Both the position numbers and the translations under genes were made by a program. A model generated the notes under the pieces. The model saw only the letters and a program-made list of their open reading frames with translations. It had not been told where the DNA came from and did not search any database. From Hydrangea macrophylla (lineage: Eukaryota; Streptophyta; Magnoliopsida; Cornales; Hydrangeaceae): a stretch of 64,000 nt of DNA. Where the stretch lies: NCBI GenBank assembly GCA_033977485.1, contig CM066991.1:57593350-57657349 (forward strand). Direction: 5' to 3'. Below, one piece after another: positions 23,467 to 34,531 of this stretch. Positions within the stretch are counted from its first letter, which is position 1. Each line of letters starts with the position of its first letter.

Positions 23467-24679
23467 AAATTAACAGCTATCCCTCCAACAGTTACCCCTC
23501 CAATTGGATTAGTTAACAGGTATCAAGTACTTGGATCAATATCTAGGCCCAGCTACCAGTCAGCCTTAGCCAGGCCAACCAGCAGTCAATATCTAGTCAA
23601 TGACCCATTTGCTATCAACCCCATTCAAACAATAGTTAACAGATCCATCCAAACCCCCAGAACAAATTATGTAGTAAAACCCAACCCAGTCCACCTATTT
23701 TGGATTGAGCCACAACAAAGTCACTATAGGAACCCAGTTGATTTAGTCAAACTCACCTTCCCCACTAGATGGCATTTCATTCCCAAAAGTCCAGAAAAAT
23801 CCCTTAGATATTATAGAGATATTTTATTCTCTACTGAGTCAATTTATGTCAAACCCATTACTGAAAAATGCCGGTGATAAGTCAATTTCTGAATCAGAAA
23901 AGAAAATTCTGTATCACCAGTTGTATATCAAAACAATTATTTCCAGTAAAGATTAGGGTTCCCACCCATGCAACCTTAAGTCACTACCCAACCAAATTCA
24001 GTATAATTATTTTGATTATATTGATGCTTGGTTCTATGTTTTCCTCCATCAGACTGAAACATTTTCCCATTTATGGTATGTTAATTTTGACACCAAGTTT
24101 AAAAGTCAAATCCCCACATGGTTCCTCCAATGGTGGTCCCGTCATGGCCCCATGCCTGACTTACTCCCAAATGATCTCCAAGACATGGTCAAATATTTCT
24201 CCACCAAGTATACAATAAGTGAGCACCATACCCAGTTTCCCATTCTACTCTTATTCACAAGTAAGTATAAAGTGCCATGGATCTTGAAATGCCAATATCA
24301 AATTCAAAATAATACTATTCAAAGACAGTATTCAATTAAATGGTGCGACAAATTTGGTCATCATCGGATTATTAAAAAAGTAAACCTTGAATTCCCACCA
24401 GTAATCAGTCCCTCTGCTCCAATCACAAACCCTATGGCCAAATGTACAATTATTGGTCCCAAAGACAAGTCAAGCTCTAAAGGCAAGTCAAGCTCCAATC
24501 CATCAAATGCTGAATTAATGGCTATGGCTCAACAATTAATTGTTCAAGTTAGTCAAAATGATCAAGATAACAATAGTCACAGTTCTGAAGGATCAGGCTC
24601 TATTGGACAGCCTTATGATCCCTATTTTAGTGCAGCATTCCAAGATGCTCAGAACCCCTATGAAGAGAGTCAGGAATAA
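23437..24679 (+). pseudogene. Pararetrovirus ORF2a (unknown function)
   Basis: Starts at an ATG inside the RNase H 3' end, the same arrangement as at 14116. The first piece runs to 23877 (MEDKKKEKDNKL start, lysine-rich, then Pro/Ser/Tyr-rich). Frameshifts near 23870 and 24150 move it to 23868-24218 and then 24152-24679, which ends in a Ser/Asn/Gln-rich tail and a TAA. I recognise no domain; position and overlap fit the accessory ORF reported after the polyprotein in florendoviruses. A small fragment recurs at 26187-26249. Confidence 0.75.
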
Positions 24680-25323
24680 CTGAGCATCCAATGCTCTTTG
24701 TAAAAAGGACAGTATTAACCATGGTTAATGCAAAAGTTTCTCGATGAAACTCCCATTAACACTGGTTAAAACTACAGTAAAAAGGGCAAGTCAAATCAAC
24801 CTTTCAGCCACAGTAACTGACAGGCTTTTTAAGATTCCGCGTGATTAAACAGTAACAGACAGAACACTGTAACCCCATGTGATGTTCCAGCTTTTCAAAA
24901 GTACTTTACAGCTCATGGTCTATTCAGGAGATGCACAGGACAATTTTTGAAGGCTATAAATCAACCCCTCATTTCCCAGTTATAGGCAGCTCAACTAGCA
25001 GAGTTCAATTTTCAGAGAGTTCTCAAGAGTTCAAAAAGAGAATTTTTTTTAGTTCAATATTCAACGAGAGTTTTCAAAAGAGTCTTTTGTTAGTGGTATT
25101 GGAGATTCCTTTAATAATTCTCCACTACTTCTTTCATAAAGAATTTTTGTAATATTCAGTTCATAGTTTGAAATACTTGATGTATACTGAGCAATTTAGT
25201 GCTTGCTTCCCAGTAATCCAATCTGTAAGTTTCAGTTATTTATTGTCTTCTTTAGTTATCTGTGTCTTTCTTCTTCAGTCTTTGCTACTCTGATCTTTAA
25301 TTAATGTCTGCTTCCCCCACTGG
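24680..25323 (+). promoter_or_regulatory. Second copy of pararetrovirus intergenic region and leader
   Basis: From 24711 it repeats the sequence starting at 18367: ATTAACCATGGTTAATG, the segment around AACCCCATGTGATG, a TATAAAT box at 24955-24961 and the GAGAGTTC-rich leader. It ends at TGG (25321-25323), the first three bases of the priming site, where the sequence switches to a minus-strand ORF2b fragment. This gives the 18.3-25.3 kb unit terminal redundancy of about 0.6 kb. Confidence 0.85.
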
Positions 25324-26186
25324 AATCCATGGATCTCTTCTTTGATTGCATGACTGGATTACTATTCTTTTGGTTCTACCCAAAGTAAACCAATTTCTGT
25401 TAGAAAGTTTCATTCGAATAATGTTGAGAGCTTTGACTCTTCTTTTACAATGATCAAGGAATGAGAAGAAAGACACAGATAAATAAAGAAGACAATAAAT
25501 AACTGAAACTTACAGATTGGATTACTGGGAAGCAAGCACTGAATTGATCAGTGTAAACATCAAGTATTACAAACTATGAACTGAATATTATAGAAATTCT
25601 TTATGAAAGAAGTAGTGGATAATTATTAAAGGAATCTCCAATACCACTAACACAAGACTCTTTTGAAAATCTCGTTGAATATTGAACTAAAAAAAACTCT
25701 CTTTTTGAACTCTTGAGAACTCTCTGAAAATTGAACTCTGCCAGTTGAACTGAAAGTTGAGCTGCCTGTAACTGGGAAATGAGGGGTTGATTTATAGCCT
25801 TCAAAAATTATCCTGTGGATCTCGTGAATGGACCATGAGCTGTACAGAACTTTTGAAAATCTGGAACATCACATGGGGTTATAGTGTTCTGTCTGAGCCT
25901 GTCAGTTACTGTGGTTGAAAGGTTGATTTGACTTGTCCTTTTTACTGTAGTTTTAACTAGTGTTAATGGGAGTTTCACTGAGAAACTTTTTCATTAACCA
26001 TAGTTATACTTTTTGATGTCTTACTGTGGGTTAACTTCATTCATTGAACTGGATGCCTTCAGCCTTCCATTACATTGATGATGTTGGCTTCTGCATCTTC
26101 ATCAAATGGGTAATAATCATCAGGGTCACTGTGGTAATGAGGTAACCAGTCACCATTATAACTTCAGAGCTTATGAAATTCATTAA
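25324..26186 (-). pseudogene. Scrambled minus-strand pararetrovirus fragment (ORF2b pieces and leader)
   Basis: Three pieces, all reverse complement of the coat-protein-type unit: 25324-25463 matches the interior of ORF2b (about 17940-18070); 25464-26029 matches leader, TATA box and intergenic region; 26030-26186 matches the acidic C-terminus of ORF2b. Read on the minus strand the order is ORF2b end, intergenic, leader, then ORF2b interior, so the leader is joined to ORF2b close to the priming site. Confidence 0.75.
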
Positions 26187-26249
26187 GTCAATGACCCATT
26201 TGCTATCAACCCCATTCAAACAATAGTTAACAGACCCATCCAAACCCCT
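26187..26249 (+). pseudogene. Pararetrovirus ORF2a scrap at the block's right edge
   Basis: 63 bases matching about 23598-23660 (CAATGACCCATTTGCTATCA start). It is the last virus-derived sequence; the Copia LTR resumes at 26250. Confidence 0.75.
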
Positions 26250-27023
26250 ACTGGATTGTAAAATCAGTCGACTACAGGCACTGTTTAGACGACTGGATTT
26301 CATGCAGAATGTCTTTTCTCTGATATAAACTTCCCAGTTGACTGAACCTTCAATCCAGTCATTAGACTGCGCAGAAACACATAACGACTAGCTTTTAAAC
26401 TCTCCAAAAATTATTTTTACTCCCCCCAATCACTCCCAACAGCTATAATCTTTCAAAAGTTAACATGTAGAAAGATTAACCAAATCATTCAAACAACTTA
26501 TTTGATCATCATTCACAATTGAGCCCTATTTTGAGTGAAAAATCAATTTGCTCTAGATTTTAATTGTAATTCTTAAGAGAGCAAATTGTAGTGAGCTTTC
26601 AATTGTATTATCTACTCACTAAGGAGTTATTGTGAGATCTTTTAATTGTATTATCCACTCTAGATAGAGAGTTATCATTTGTACCCAAATCATTATTGGT
26701 AAAGAGTGAGGGTTAGTAACCCTTGTGTGCAAAGAAGAGGTATTCTTCTTTGGGAGAGATTGAAGGCTCTTGTAACGGTTTCATCTACACCCGTAAGTAG
26801 GTTGATAAAGAAATCCTCAAGAGGTTTTCTTGAGGGGTAGACGTAGGCCGCGGTGTGGGGATTGCCGAACCACTTGAAAACTCAGTTTGCAAGTTTCTCT
26901 TCCCTTCTATCTTTGCATAATTGTTTATGATTGTGTTTAATTTTGTATTAAGCTTTAAAAAGGTTAAATTTCCGTTAAAACCTTATTCACCCCCCTTCTA
27001 AGGTTTCCATGTTTGGGCCAACA
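26250..27023 (+). repeat. Right half of shared central LTR of TR-GAG tandem
   Basis: Resumes with ACTGGATTG where the left half stopped at 6558, includes the TATA-like box (GATATAAAC, about 26325-26333), and ends GGCCAACA at 27023, directly before the PBS of element B. Confidence 0.88.
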
Positions 27024-27025
27024 AT

Positions 27026-27037
27026 TGGTATCAGAGC
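27026..27037 (+). other. Primer-binding site, tRNA-iMet type (element B)
   Basis: TGGTATCAGAGC two bases after the LTR end, identical to the site at 3034-3045. Confidence 0.92.
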
Positions 27038-27088
27038 TTCGGGTCTTCTATTTTCAAAAGTTTTTGAAAATGTTGAGTTAAGATCCAA

Positions 27089-27899
27089 ATGGAAACCAAC
27101 ACTTCTCACATCTCTTATAGTAAGGGTCAATCGACAAATAGACCACCGTATTTTAATGGATCAAATGATGCTTATTGGAAAAATAGAATGAGAATCTATA
27201 TGATTTCTCAAGATTATGATTTATGGCAAATAGTGGTCAATGGCCCTCATCTTCCTACAAAGATTTTAAATGGTATTTCTATTTCAAAAATAAAAGATGA
27301 GTATAATGATGCCGATAAAAAACTCATTAAAATGAATGCTATGGCAATGAATTTATTATATTATGGTTTAGACCCAAATGAATATAATAGAATTTCATCT
27401 TGCGAATCCGCAAAAGAAGTTTGGGATAAACTTGAAGTGACTCATGAGGGAACAAGCCAAGTCAAAAAGTCAAAAATTAATTTACTTGTTCAAACTTATT
27501 AAATGTTCAAAATGTTGCCTTTTGAGTCTATTGGTGATATGTCTACCTATTTTACAACTATCATCAATAGCTTGAAAAATCTTGGTAAAGTTTATGCTGA
27601 TGAAGAAATTATTGAGAAAATTCTTAGGGCTTTACCAAAGCAATGGCAACTGAAGGTCACAGCTATCCGGGAAGCGAAAGATTTGATAAACTTGTCAATT
27701 GAACAACTCATGGGATCTCTCATTACCCATGAAATGGAGCTAGCCATGCTTGTCGAAGAAGACAAGAAAAAGGAGATCAAAAGAGGAGATATCGCCTTGA
27801 ATTCATCAAGCTCAAAGAAAAAGGGAAAAGATCATGAAAGTAATGAGTATAAGGACATGGCTTTAATCACCCAAAAATTCGCAAAGTTTTTAAAGAAAG
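27089..27899 (+). pseudogene. gag N-terminal part, UBN2-like domain 1 (element B)
   Basis: Same protein as 3098-3978. The frame from 27089 is open except for a single nonsense codon at 27500-27502 (TAA where element A has GAA). It carries FNGSNDAYWKNRMRIYM, LWQIV and YNRISSCESAKEVWDKLE, then a Lys/Ser-rich stretch. It lacks the frameshift seen in element A. At 27900 it is interrupted by a solo LTR; the TSD GAAAG is 27895-27899. Confidence 0.88.
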
Positions 27900-30800
27900 T
27901 GTCATAACTCAAAATTTTAATTAACTGAAAAAAAAATTGTATTTAAATGACTATGTGCAAACCTGTTAATTATTTTGGGGCAGTATTTGAATTTATTCGA
28001 ACTTGTGTCACTACATTTATTTATTTATTTTTCTTTGCTTATTTGGTCTTATTTTATTTTACTATAAAATTTTATTTTTTTATCTTGATGTTAAAGTGGG
28101 TACATATTTTAAATTGGGTGTGTAATAATAGACCACACACACACATACATTACACACCTATACACGTTAAATACAAACAAAAGACCAAAGACCAACTAGT
28201 GGGCCCCACCCCACTTAAAGTGGCCGGCCATCACTCTCTCCCTCCTCACATTCATTTTTTTTTTCTTTTCTTTCTCTCTCTCTTCTTCTCCTTCTTCCTC
28301 TATATCTATAGTTTTGGGTATACAAACAAACCTCCATGGATCCTTCACTCTCAAGCTCCAATAGGCCATTAAAAAGCCATTTTCGTGAGTTTTAGCATTT
28401 CACATTTTAGTCTTAGTTTTTCAAGAGCTATCTAGTGGTACCAACGAAATTCATTTTGGTGGCCATTTACTTAGTTTTCCCAAATTACATAGAGCACCCA
28501 AACTTCCCATCTTCAACCATGGAGTCCTATGGAAGAATTATTACATGCAATGGGTTCTTGGACTTCTCTTCTCATATACTTGGAGTTATTGGAGCCTTTA
28601 TGGATTTCCTTGCATTTTGGATGATTTTCCATTTATTTTGGAAAACCTACATTGAGGTAGATTAATATTGTTTCATTTCCATATGTTGTGCTTGACTAAA
28701 ATGCTTTGAGTTTATTTTATGCTAGGAGAGAACCTAGATACATGTACTAGGATTTTCCCCCAAAATTATAATGTTAGGGTTTTATGCCTAAATATAATTT
28801 ACATGCTTTGGTTGTGCAAATTGTGATGTTGATGTGTTATATGTGATTAAAATGAGGTGAAGAGAATAATTTAAACACATGCATGAGGTTTTCCCCAAGT
28901 TGTAAATTTTGAATTATATGCCTTGGTTGTATAAGTTGTAAAATTTGGGGTGTCAAATGTAATTAAAATGATGTTAGGGGAATAATAAGGACACATGCAT
29001 TATTTTTCCTCAAAGTAGTAATTTGGAGATTGTATGCTAGATTGTGAATTTCATGTTTCGGTTGTACTAAAGTTGATTATGTGATGTTAGATATGCTTAG
29101 GATGCTCCCTTTATGTGTAAAAGCATGTTAGGACGTTAGTTTATAAATCCTTGTTAGGAATGTTATATTATGAATTTTAATTCAACCATTGATGTCTTTA
29201 ATACATGTTCAACATGCAAGAATTATTGTGTTCATTTTTTTGTTGGAGCATCTATGTTGTCATTTTAAACATTTCATGCATTGAGGCCAAATCGGCAAAC
29301 ATTCAAATATCACGACATAAAGGTTTTATTGGAAAAAGAGAGAAAAACCCCATGTGTGGGAATTTTGGTTTAAGAAATCCGGACGTGGGTTGTGATGTGA
29401 GACAGGGAGAATGACCCTTAGAAACATTCAAACTCCAAACTATATTCGGGTAGCTCCCGGAAGTTGGTATGCTACACTCCATGCGTGGGTGGCTCATGGT
29501 CCGGTAACGAGAGTGATGTGCATTTGTCATGCATAGCCTTGCGGCTTTAAACATTTCATGGTAGCCATGGTGGCGATTCATTGCACCTCATTTCATTTTA
29601 GTCATGGATAGCATATAGATATGTTACAATGTTGTCTACGAGCCGTCGTTCTCATAAAAACGACAAAACATTTTTCAGGTGAACTTGATAATGGAAAAAG
29701 GGCACATGTGACCCGACGCGTAGACGTTGATGCATTTTGTTCTATTTTGAAGACTCATGCTTAGATATGTACATGGATAGTTCCCATGTTAATTTAGCCT
29801 TTTGGCAAGAATGTAATAGTTTAGTGCACTAAAGAAAATTGTTGTATTATTCTTGTTCGAAACTTCTTGGGCATAGACCTCCATATTTTGTCATCGGGAA
29901 GCCGTGTTGTAATTTTGATGGACAAGTGTTAGTCCTTATTTTTTTTATATACTTGTTCAACTTATTTATGGTATGTAATTATGTTTCCGAGACCGTAGTT
30001 TTCCTTCTAAGGTTTTATGTTTGTGTGTTAGGTTGAATCCTTGCCGGATTTGGATGTGTTTGGTTTGTCCTTGCCGGACTCATTGTTCTTTTATTTTGAA
30101 TCCTTGCCGGATTCGGTTATGTATATTTTGTCCTTGCCGGACTCTTCGCATTTCAATGGAATCCTTGTCGGATTTACACTTTTGCTTTCAAATGAAATGT
30201 TAAAAAATCTCTCCCATTCCCTTTCTCTTTCTCCCTCTCTTTGATCTCTTTCCATTTCTCAAACTTTCTTTTCTTTTGCTTATGTTGGAATTATATTTTT
30301 TCTTAAAATGTTTCCGAATGTGAAAATACACGTGTGTGTGTGTTTAGAATACCTTCCCTCTATCTCTCTCCCTATCTCTCCCTATATCTCTCTCCCAATC
30401 TCTCTCCCTCCCATTCTTCCTCTCCTTATCTCTTTCACTTCTCGTTTTCAATAAATTTCGAGTGTATGAAGTTCCGTTTGGTCTAGGCACGTGTTATATG
30501 TCATTTAGGACTCGTTTAGTCATATATCGGTGTTTAAACTTGAGGATTTAGCATAGTTGGGAACATTCCGAAATGCTGTCAAAATGCTGTCAAAAATGCT
30601 GTCAAATAAAAACTGCTACTGTTTTTTTTTTCTGCCCAAACGGTGAAGATTTGGAAAAAAATGTCATTAGACGAAAGTTGTGCAGAATCGAATTTTACAT
30701 GGACTAACGCGGACAGAATGTGAATATTTCAGAGATATAGTTACTTATAGGTGTTTTAAAATTCAACAATTATCCAAAAATGGTCCTTTATCATTTTTTT

Positions 30801-31033
30801 TGTATTCCTTGAACTAGTTCTTGTTCGGATAGCCTTTTAATTAAATTTTCAAATGCTTTTACCTTCGTTTGACTCATTGACTTGTAAGTCCATTATGGAT
30901 TTATGTATCAGTAAGTCATCCTTGTAGGAATCCCCGTAGGATCCAAATGTCGCTTCCGCATTTGTGATTGGGTTTTACTTCTTTTCTCTCTATCTTTCCT
31001 CTTTCCTCGCGCTTCGATTTTCGGGGCGTGACA
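27900..31033 (+). mobile_element. Solo LTR, 3.13 kb, Tekay-like family, copy 2
   Basis: Starts TGTCATAACTC and ends GGGGCGTGACA, with target duplication GAAAG at 27895-27899 and 31034-31038 inside gag. It is homologous in inverse orientation to 6844-9972. There is no internal region, PBS or pol. A CT-rich leader lies at about 28235-28305. This copy has a tandem array of TCCTTGCCGGA-like units (30033-30175), while copy 1 has about one. Confidence 0.88.
30033..30175 (+). repeat. TCCTTGCCGGA repeat array within solo LTR
   Basis: Five units of TCCTTGCCGGA(T/C)T, alternately preceded by GAA and TTTG, spaced about 28-35 bases. Copy 1 of the same LTR family shows a single related AACCCTTGCCGGGTT (minus strand, about 8038-8053). 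Confidence 0.8.
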
Positions 31034-32445
31034 GAAAGAAAAACTCAAGAAGAAGGCAATGAAGGCCACTCAAAGTAGCTCCAAGAATGAATCATCGGAC
31101 GACAACTCAAATGAAGATGAGATTATCAATTAGTGCCTCATGGCAATAGAAAATGGGGTAACCTCTACTTCTTGCTCTTTCAATGACTCTAATTATTTTA
31201 ATGAATTTCGAAACAATGAGTCAAGTTCTATGGAAACAAAAGTTCAAGAAGGTTATTGTATTAGTACTCCTCCATTGTTGAAAGATCATAAGTATGATCA
31301 TTGGAAGAGAAGAATAGAAATTTATTTTATATCACTTGACATAAATCTTTGGAATATTGTCAAAAATGGTTTTTCTCTCAAACCAACGATTGAATGGAAT
31401 GAAATTGATCAAAATAACTTTATATTGAATCTTAGAGCCATGAAAATTCTATATAATTCTTTAGATGATAGTTCATATAATAGAATTCGTTCATGCTCTA
31501 ATGCAAATGAAATTTGGTTATGTTTAGAAAATTTTCATATTACAACTAACCAAACTTGTGAAGAGGAAAAAGTGTGCCTTTTTGCAAATGAAGATGAGAA
31601 GAATGGGAAAATGGCAAAAGGGGCCACTTGGGATGATGACGACTCATCCGATGATGACTCATGTGACCAAGAAGGTGCACAAGAGAATTTGGCAAACTCT
31701 AACCCTACCTCTATTATTGAATCTCCTAACTATAATGAGCTTCAATGTTCTTTTGAGGAGTTACATGAGGAGTTAGAGAATTTGGGATCTAAATATATAA
31801 CTCTTAAAAAGAATTTTTTTCAAACTTTCAAATGAGTTAAATAGTTTAAAATCTCAAAATAAATCTTTGAAGATTGAAAATGAAAAACATGTTTTAAGAG
31901 CACAATCTTCAAACGAGATTGAAAAAGAAAATTTTGAGTTGAAAAAGCAATTGGATGATTTAAAATCTCAAAATAAAATTTTGAGAAAAGAAAAGCTTGT
32001 TTCAACTAATCAACCTTCAAGTGAATTTATTGAAAAAGAAAAGGTTGAATTGAGAAAGTATTTGGATGATTTGACAAAAACCTTGGCCAAGTTTACCCAA
32101 GGTGAACAAAATTTGAATATGTTTTTGGGAAAACAAAAATGTGTTTTTGATAAGGCCGGTTTAGGATTTAATCCCACATACGAGGAAAAGAAGTACAAAA
32201 GCTTCTTTGTAAAGTCCACACCCTCTATTTCAAATTCTCAAAATCCTCACAAGAAATTCTTTGTTAAGGAATCAATCTCAAATGAGACCCTCCCCCATGT
32301 AACTTGTCATTATTGTATGAAAATGAGGCATGTTAATTACAAATGTTCAATTCGTAAGAAAATTAACATGGTTTGGGTTGTGAAGGGATCTTCTCCTGCA
32401 TCTTCGACAAATGTTGCATCGAAGATATGCTTGGATAATGGTTAA
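31034..32445 (+). pseudogene. gag C-terminal part: second UBN2-like domain, coiled coil, CCHC knuckle (element B)
   Basis: Continues gag after the solo LTR. An in-frame TAG at 31131-31133 (CAG in element A) is followed by 31140-31835 with the second UBN2-like domain (KDHKYDHWKRRIEIYFISLD, LWNIV, SYNRIRSCSNANEIWLCLE) and an acidic DDDDSSDDDS stretch. A frameshift in a T-run near 31815-31822 leads into 31867-32445: a heptad-like Glu/Lys/Leu coiled coil, then the zinc knuckle CHYCMKMRHVNYKC at 32305-32346. The ORF ends soon after, with no pol. The same domain order in both elements shows the duplicated-domain gag was ancestral to both. Confidence 0.82.
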
Positions 32446-33069
32446 ATCTCTCACCTTAAGCCTAGTAGGAGTATGTTAGATTAACTTGTTTTGATACGTC
32501 TCTTGAGTTTGATAGCATGCTAATCATGTTTGATTTATCACTTTAACTTGCTTTGATTATGAAATCATGCTTGCATTTCGAATGTCATGTTATTTTGGTT
32601 TTCAAATATTCCATCATTCTAAGAAAATAATGCATAATGTTGATTCTATAATTGATATTCATTCGTATATGCATATGTTGAGGGGGAACATTTTACTATG
32701 TTCATTTTAGTTGGCTTGATTTCTTGATATATATCATGATATTATGCTCACCTTAGTTACTTTTGGTATCATATTTCATTTTTAGTTATTTTCGGTATCT
32801 TATTGCCTCCATGAAATGTTTACTTTTCTTGAGGGGGAACTTTTAGTTCAAACTCCAATATTTTTGTTGTTGTCTAAAAGGGGGAAAATAATATAGAATT
32901 TGAGATTCTTGAAAATGTTAAAAGAGATTTTTCTTTTGTAAGTTATCATTCTTGAACTCATACTTTAGAAATCTTGTTATTTTGAATAATAACATGAAAA
33001 TGACACCTATTGTGCTTTAAATTGCTATATCTCTATTGCATGTTTTGACATCATCAAAAAGGGGGAAAT
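32446..33069 (+). other. Non-coding internal region with polypurine tract (element B)
   Basis: Homologous to 5274-5895, with no ORF. It ends with AAAAAGGGGGAAAT (33056-33069), the polypurine tract, directly before TGTTAGCC. Confidence 0.82.
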
Positions 33070-34531
33070 TGTTAGCCTTGAATTTATTTAAGGCATTATT
33101 TTTGTTTTGTTTTTATGATGACAAATCTAGTGATAATTGCATACTTTCATTGGTTCTATTTCAATCAATTATCATGTCATTTTCATTGTGCTAATCTCTT
33201 GATAGAGATCTTACATGTTCTAACTTTGTTTGAGTTCGTGAGATAGCATATGGTGAAGCCCAAGAGTGATGGAGCTCAACAAGGAACAAGCTTGAAGGCT
33301 TGAAAGATTTTTCATCCTTGGTTGAAGACTATGATTTATATGTAAGCATTTTGATCAATCACTCATAGGGCCTCAAGTAACTTTAATTGAAATTTAGGAC
33401 CCTTGCTCTCATACTTTAAAATACTTTCAAGGACCTAAATATACTTAGACCACTCAGTTAAATTCATTTCACAAAAAGTTTTCAAGTGGCTAAGTTAAAA
33501 CAAAGACCTTTACGCAGATAGGTCATTTTTAAAGCTAAACCTGATCCAATTGGTAAGGAATTAGATATTTAGTTTTATATGGATGGAAAGGAATTTGAAT
33601 CTAGTTTCCGAATCTTCAAACGGATCGCAAAAAATCATTTTGTAGAGGGAGTTATGGCTATTTTAGTAAAGAGGTGTCAGTCTGCCAAAAACTAGCAGAA
33701 TCCAGTCAACTGAAAAATTTCATGTCCAGTCGACTGGATTGTAAAATCATTCGACTGGAGGCACTGTTCAATCGACTGGATTTCACACAGAATGTATTTT
33801 CTCTTATATAAACTTCCTAGTCGACTGAACTTTCGATCTTGTCGACTGGACTGCGCAGAAACACATAACGGCTAGTTTTTAAACTCTCCAAAAATTATTT
33901 TTACTCCCCCAATCACTCTAAACGGCTATAATCTTCAAAAGCTATATATAGGGATATTTTTAAGGGTCATAAACATGTAAAAAGATTAACCAAATCATTC
34001 AAACAACTTATTTAATCATCATTCTCAATTGAGCCCTAGTTTAAGTGAAAAATTAATCTGCTCTAGATTTTAATTGTAATTCTTGAGAGAGCAAATTGTA
34101 GTGAGCTTCCAATTGTATTATCTACTCACTAAGGAGTTGTTGTGAGAGCTTTTAATTGTATTATCCACTCTAGATAGAGAGTTATTATTTGTACCCAAAT
34201 CATCATTTGTAAAGAGTGAGGGTTAGTAACCCTTGTGTGCAAAGAAGAGGTATTCTTCTTTGGGAGAGATTGAAGGCTCTTGTAACGGTTTAATATACAC
34301 CCGTAAGTAGGTTGATAAAGGAATCCTCAAGAGGTGTTCTTGAGGGGTGTACGTAGGCCCCGGTGTGTGGATTGTTGAACCACTTGAAAACTCGATTTGC
34401 AAGTTTCTCTTCCTTTCTATCTTTACATAATTGTTTGCGATTGTGTTTAATTTTGTATTAAGTTTTAAAAAGGTTAAATTTCCGCTAAAACCTTATTCAC
34501 CCCCTCTAAGGTTTCCATATTTAGGCCAACA
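33070..34531 (+). repeat. Intact 3' LTR of TR-GAG element B (1462 bp)
   Basis: TGTTAGCC...GGCCAACA. It holds several AGTCGACTGG motifs including the perfect palindrome TCCAGTCGACTGGA (33725-33738), and a TATA box TATATAAAC at 33805-33813. It is the only uninterrupted LTR of the family here. The base run after it begins AAGGC; the matching left flank is not in the window, so no target duplication can be checked. Confidence 0.92.

Noticed and set aside
18367..25323. LTR retrotransposon bounded by the 0.6 kb direct repeats
   Set aside because: The repeats have no TG..CA termini or target duplication, and the priming site lies at their downstream edge as in a circular virus genome cut at that site.
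3098..32445. Host genes encoding UBN2-domain proteins
   Set aside because: Each lies between PBS and polypurine tract of an LTR element and is followed by a zinc knuckle; these are retrotransposon gags.
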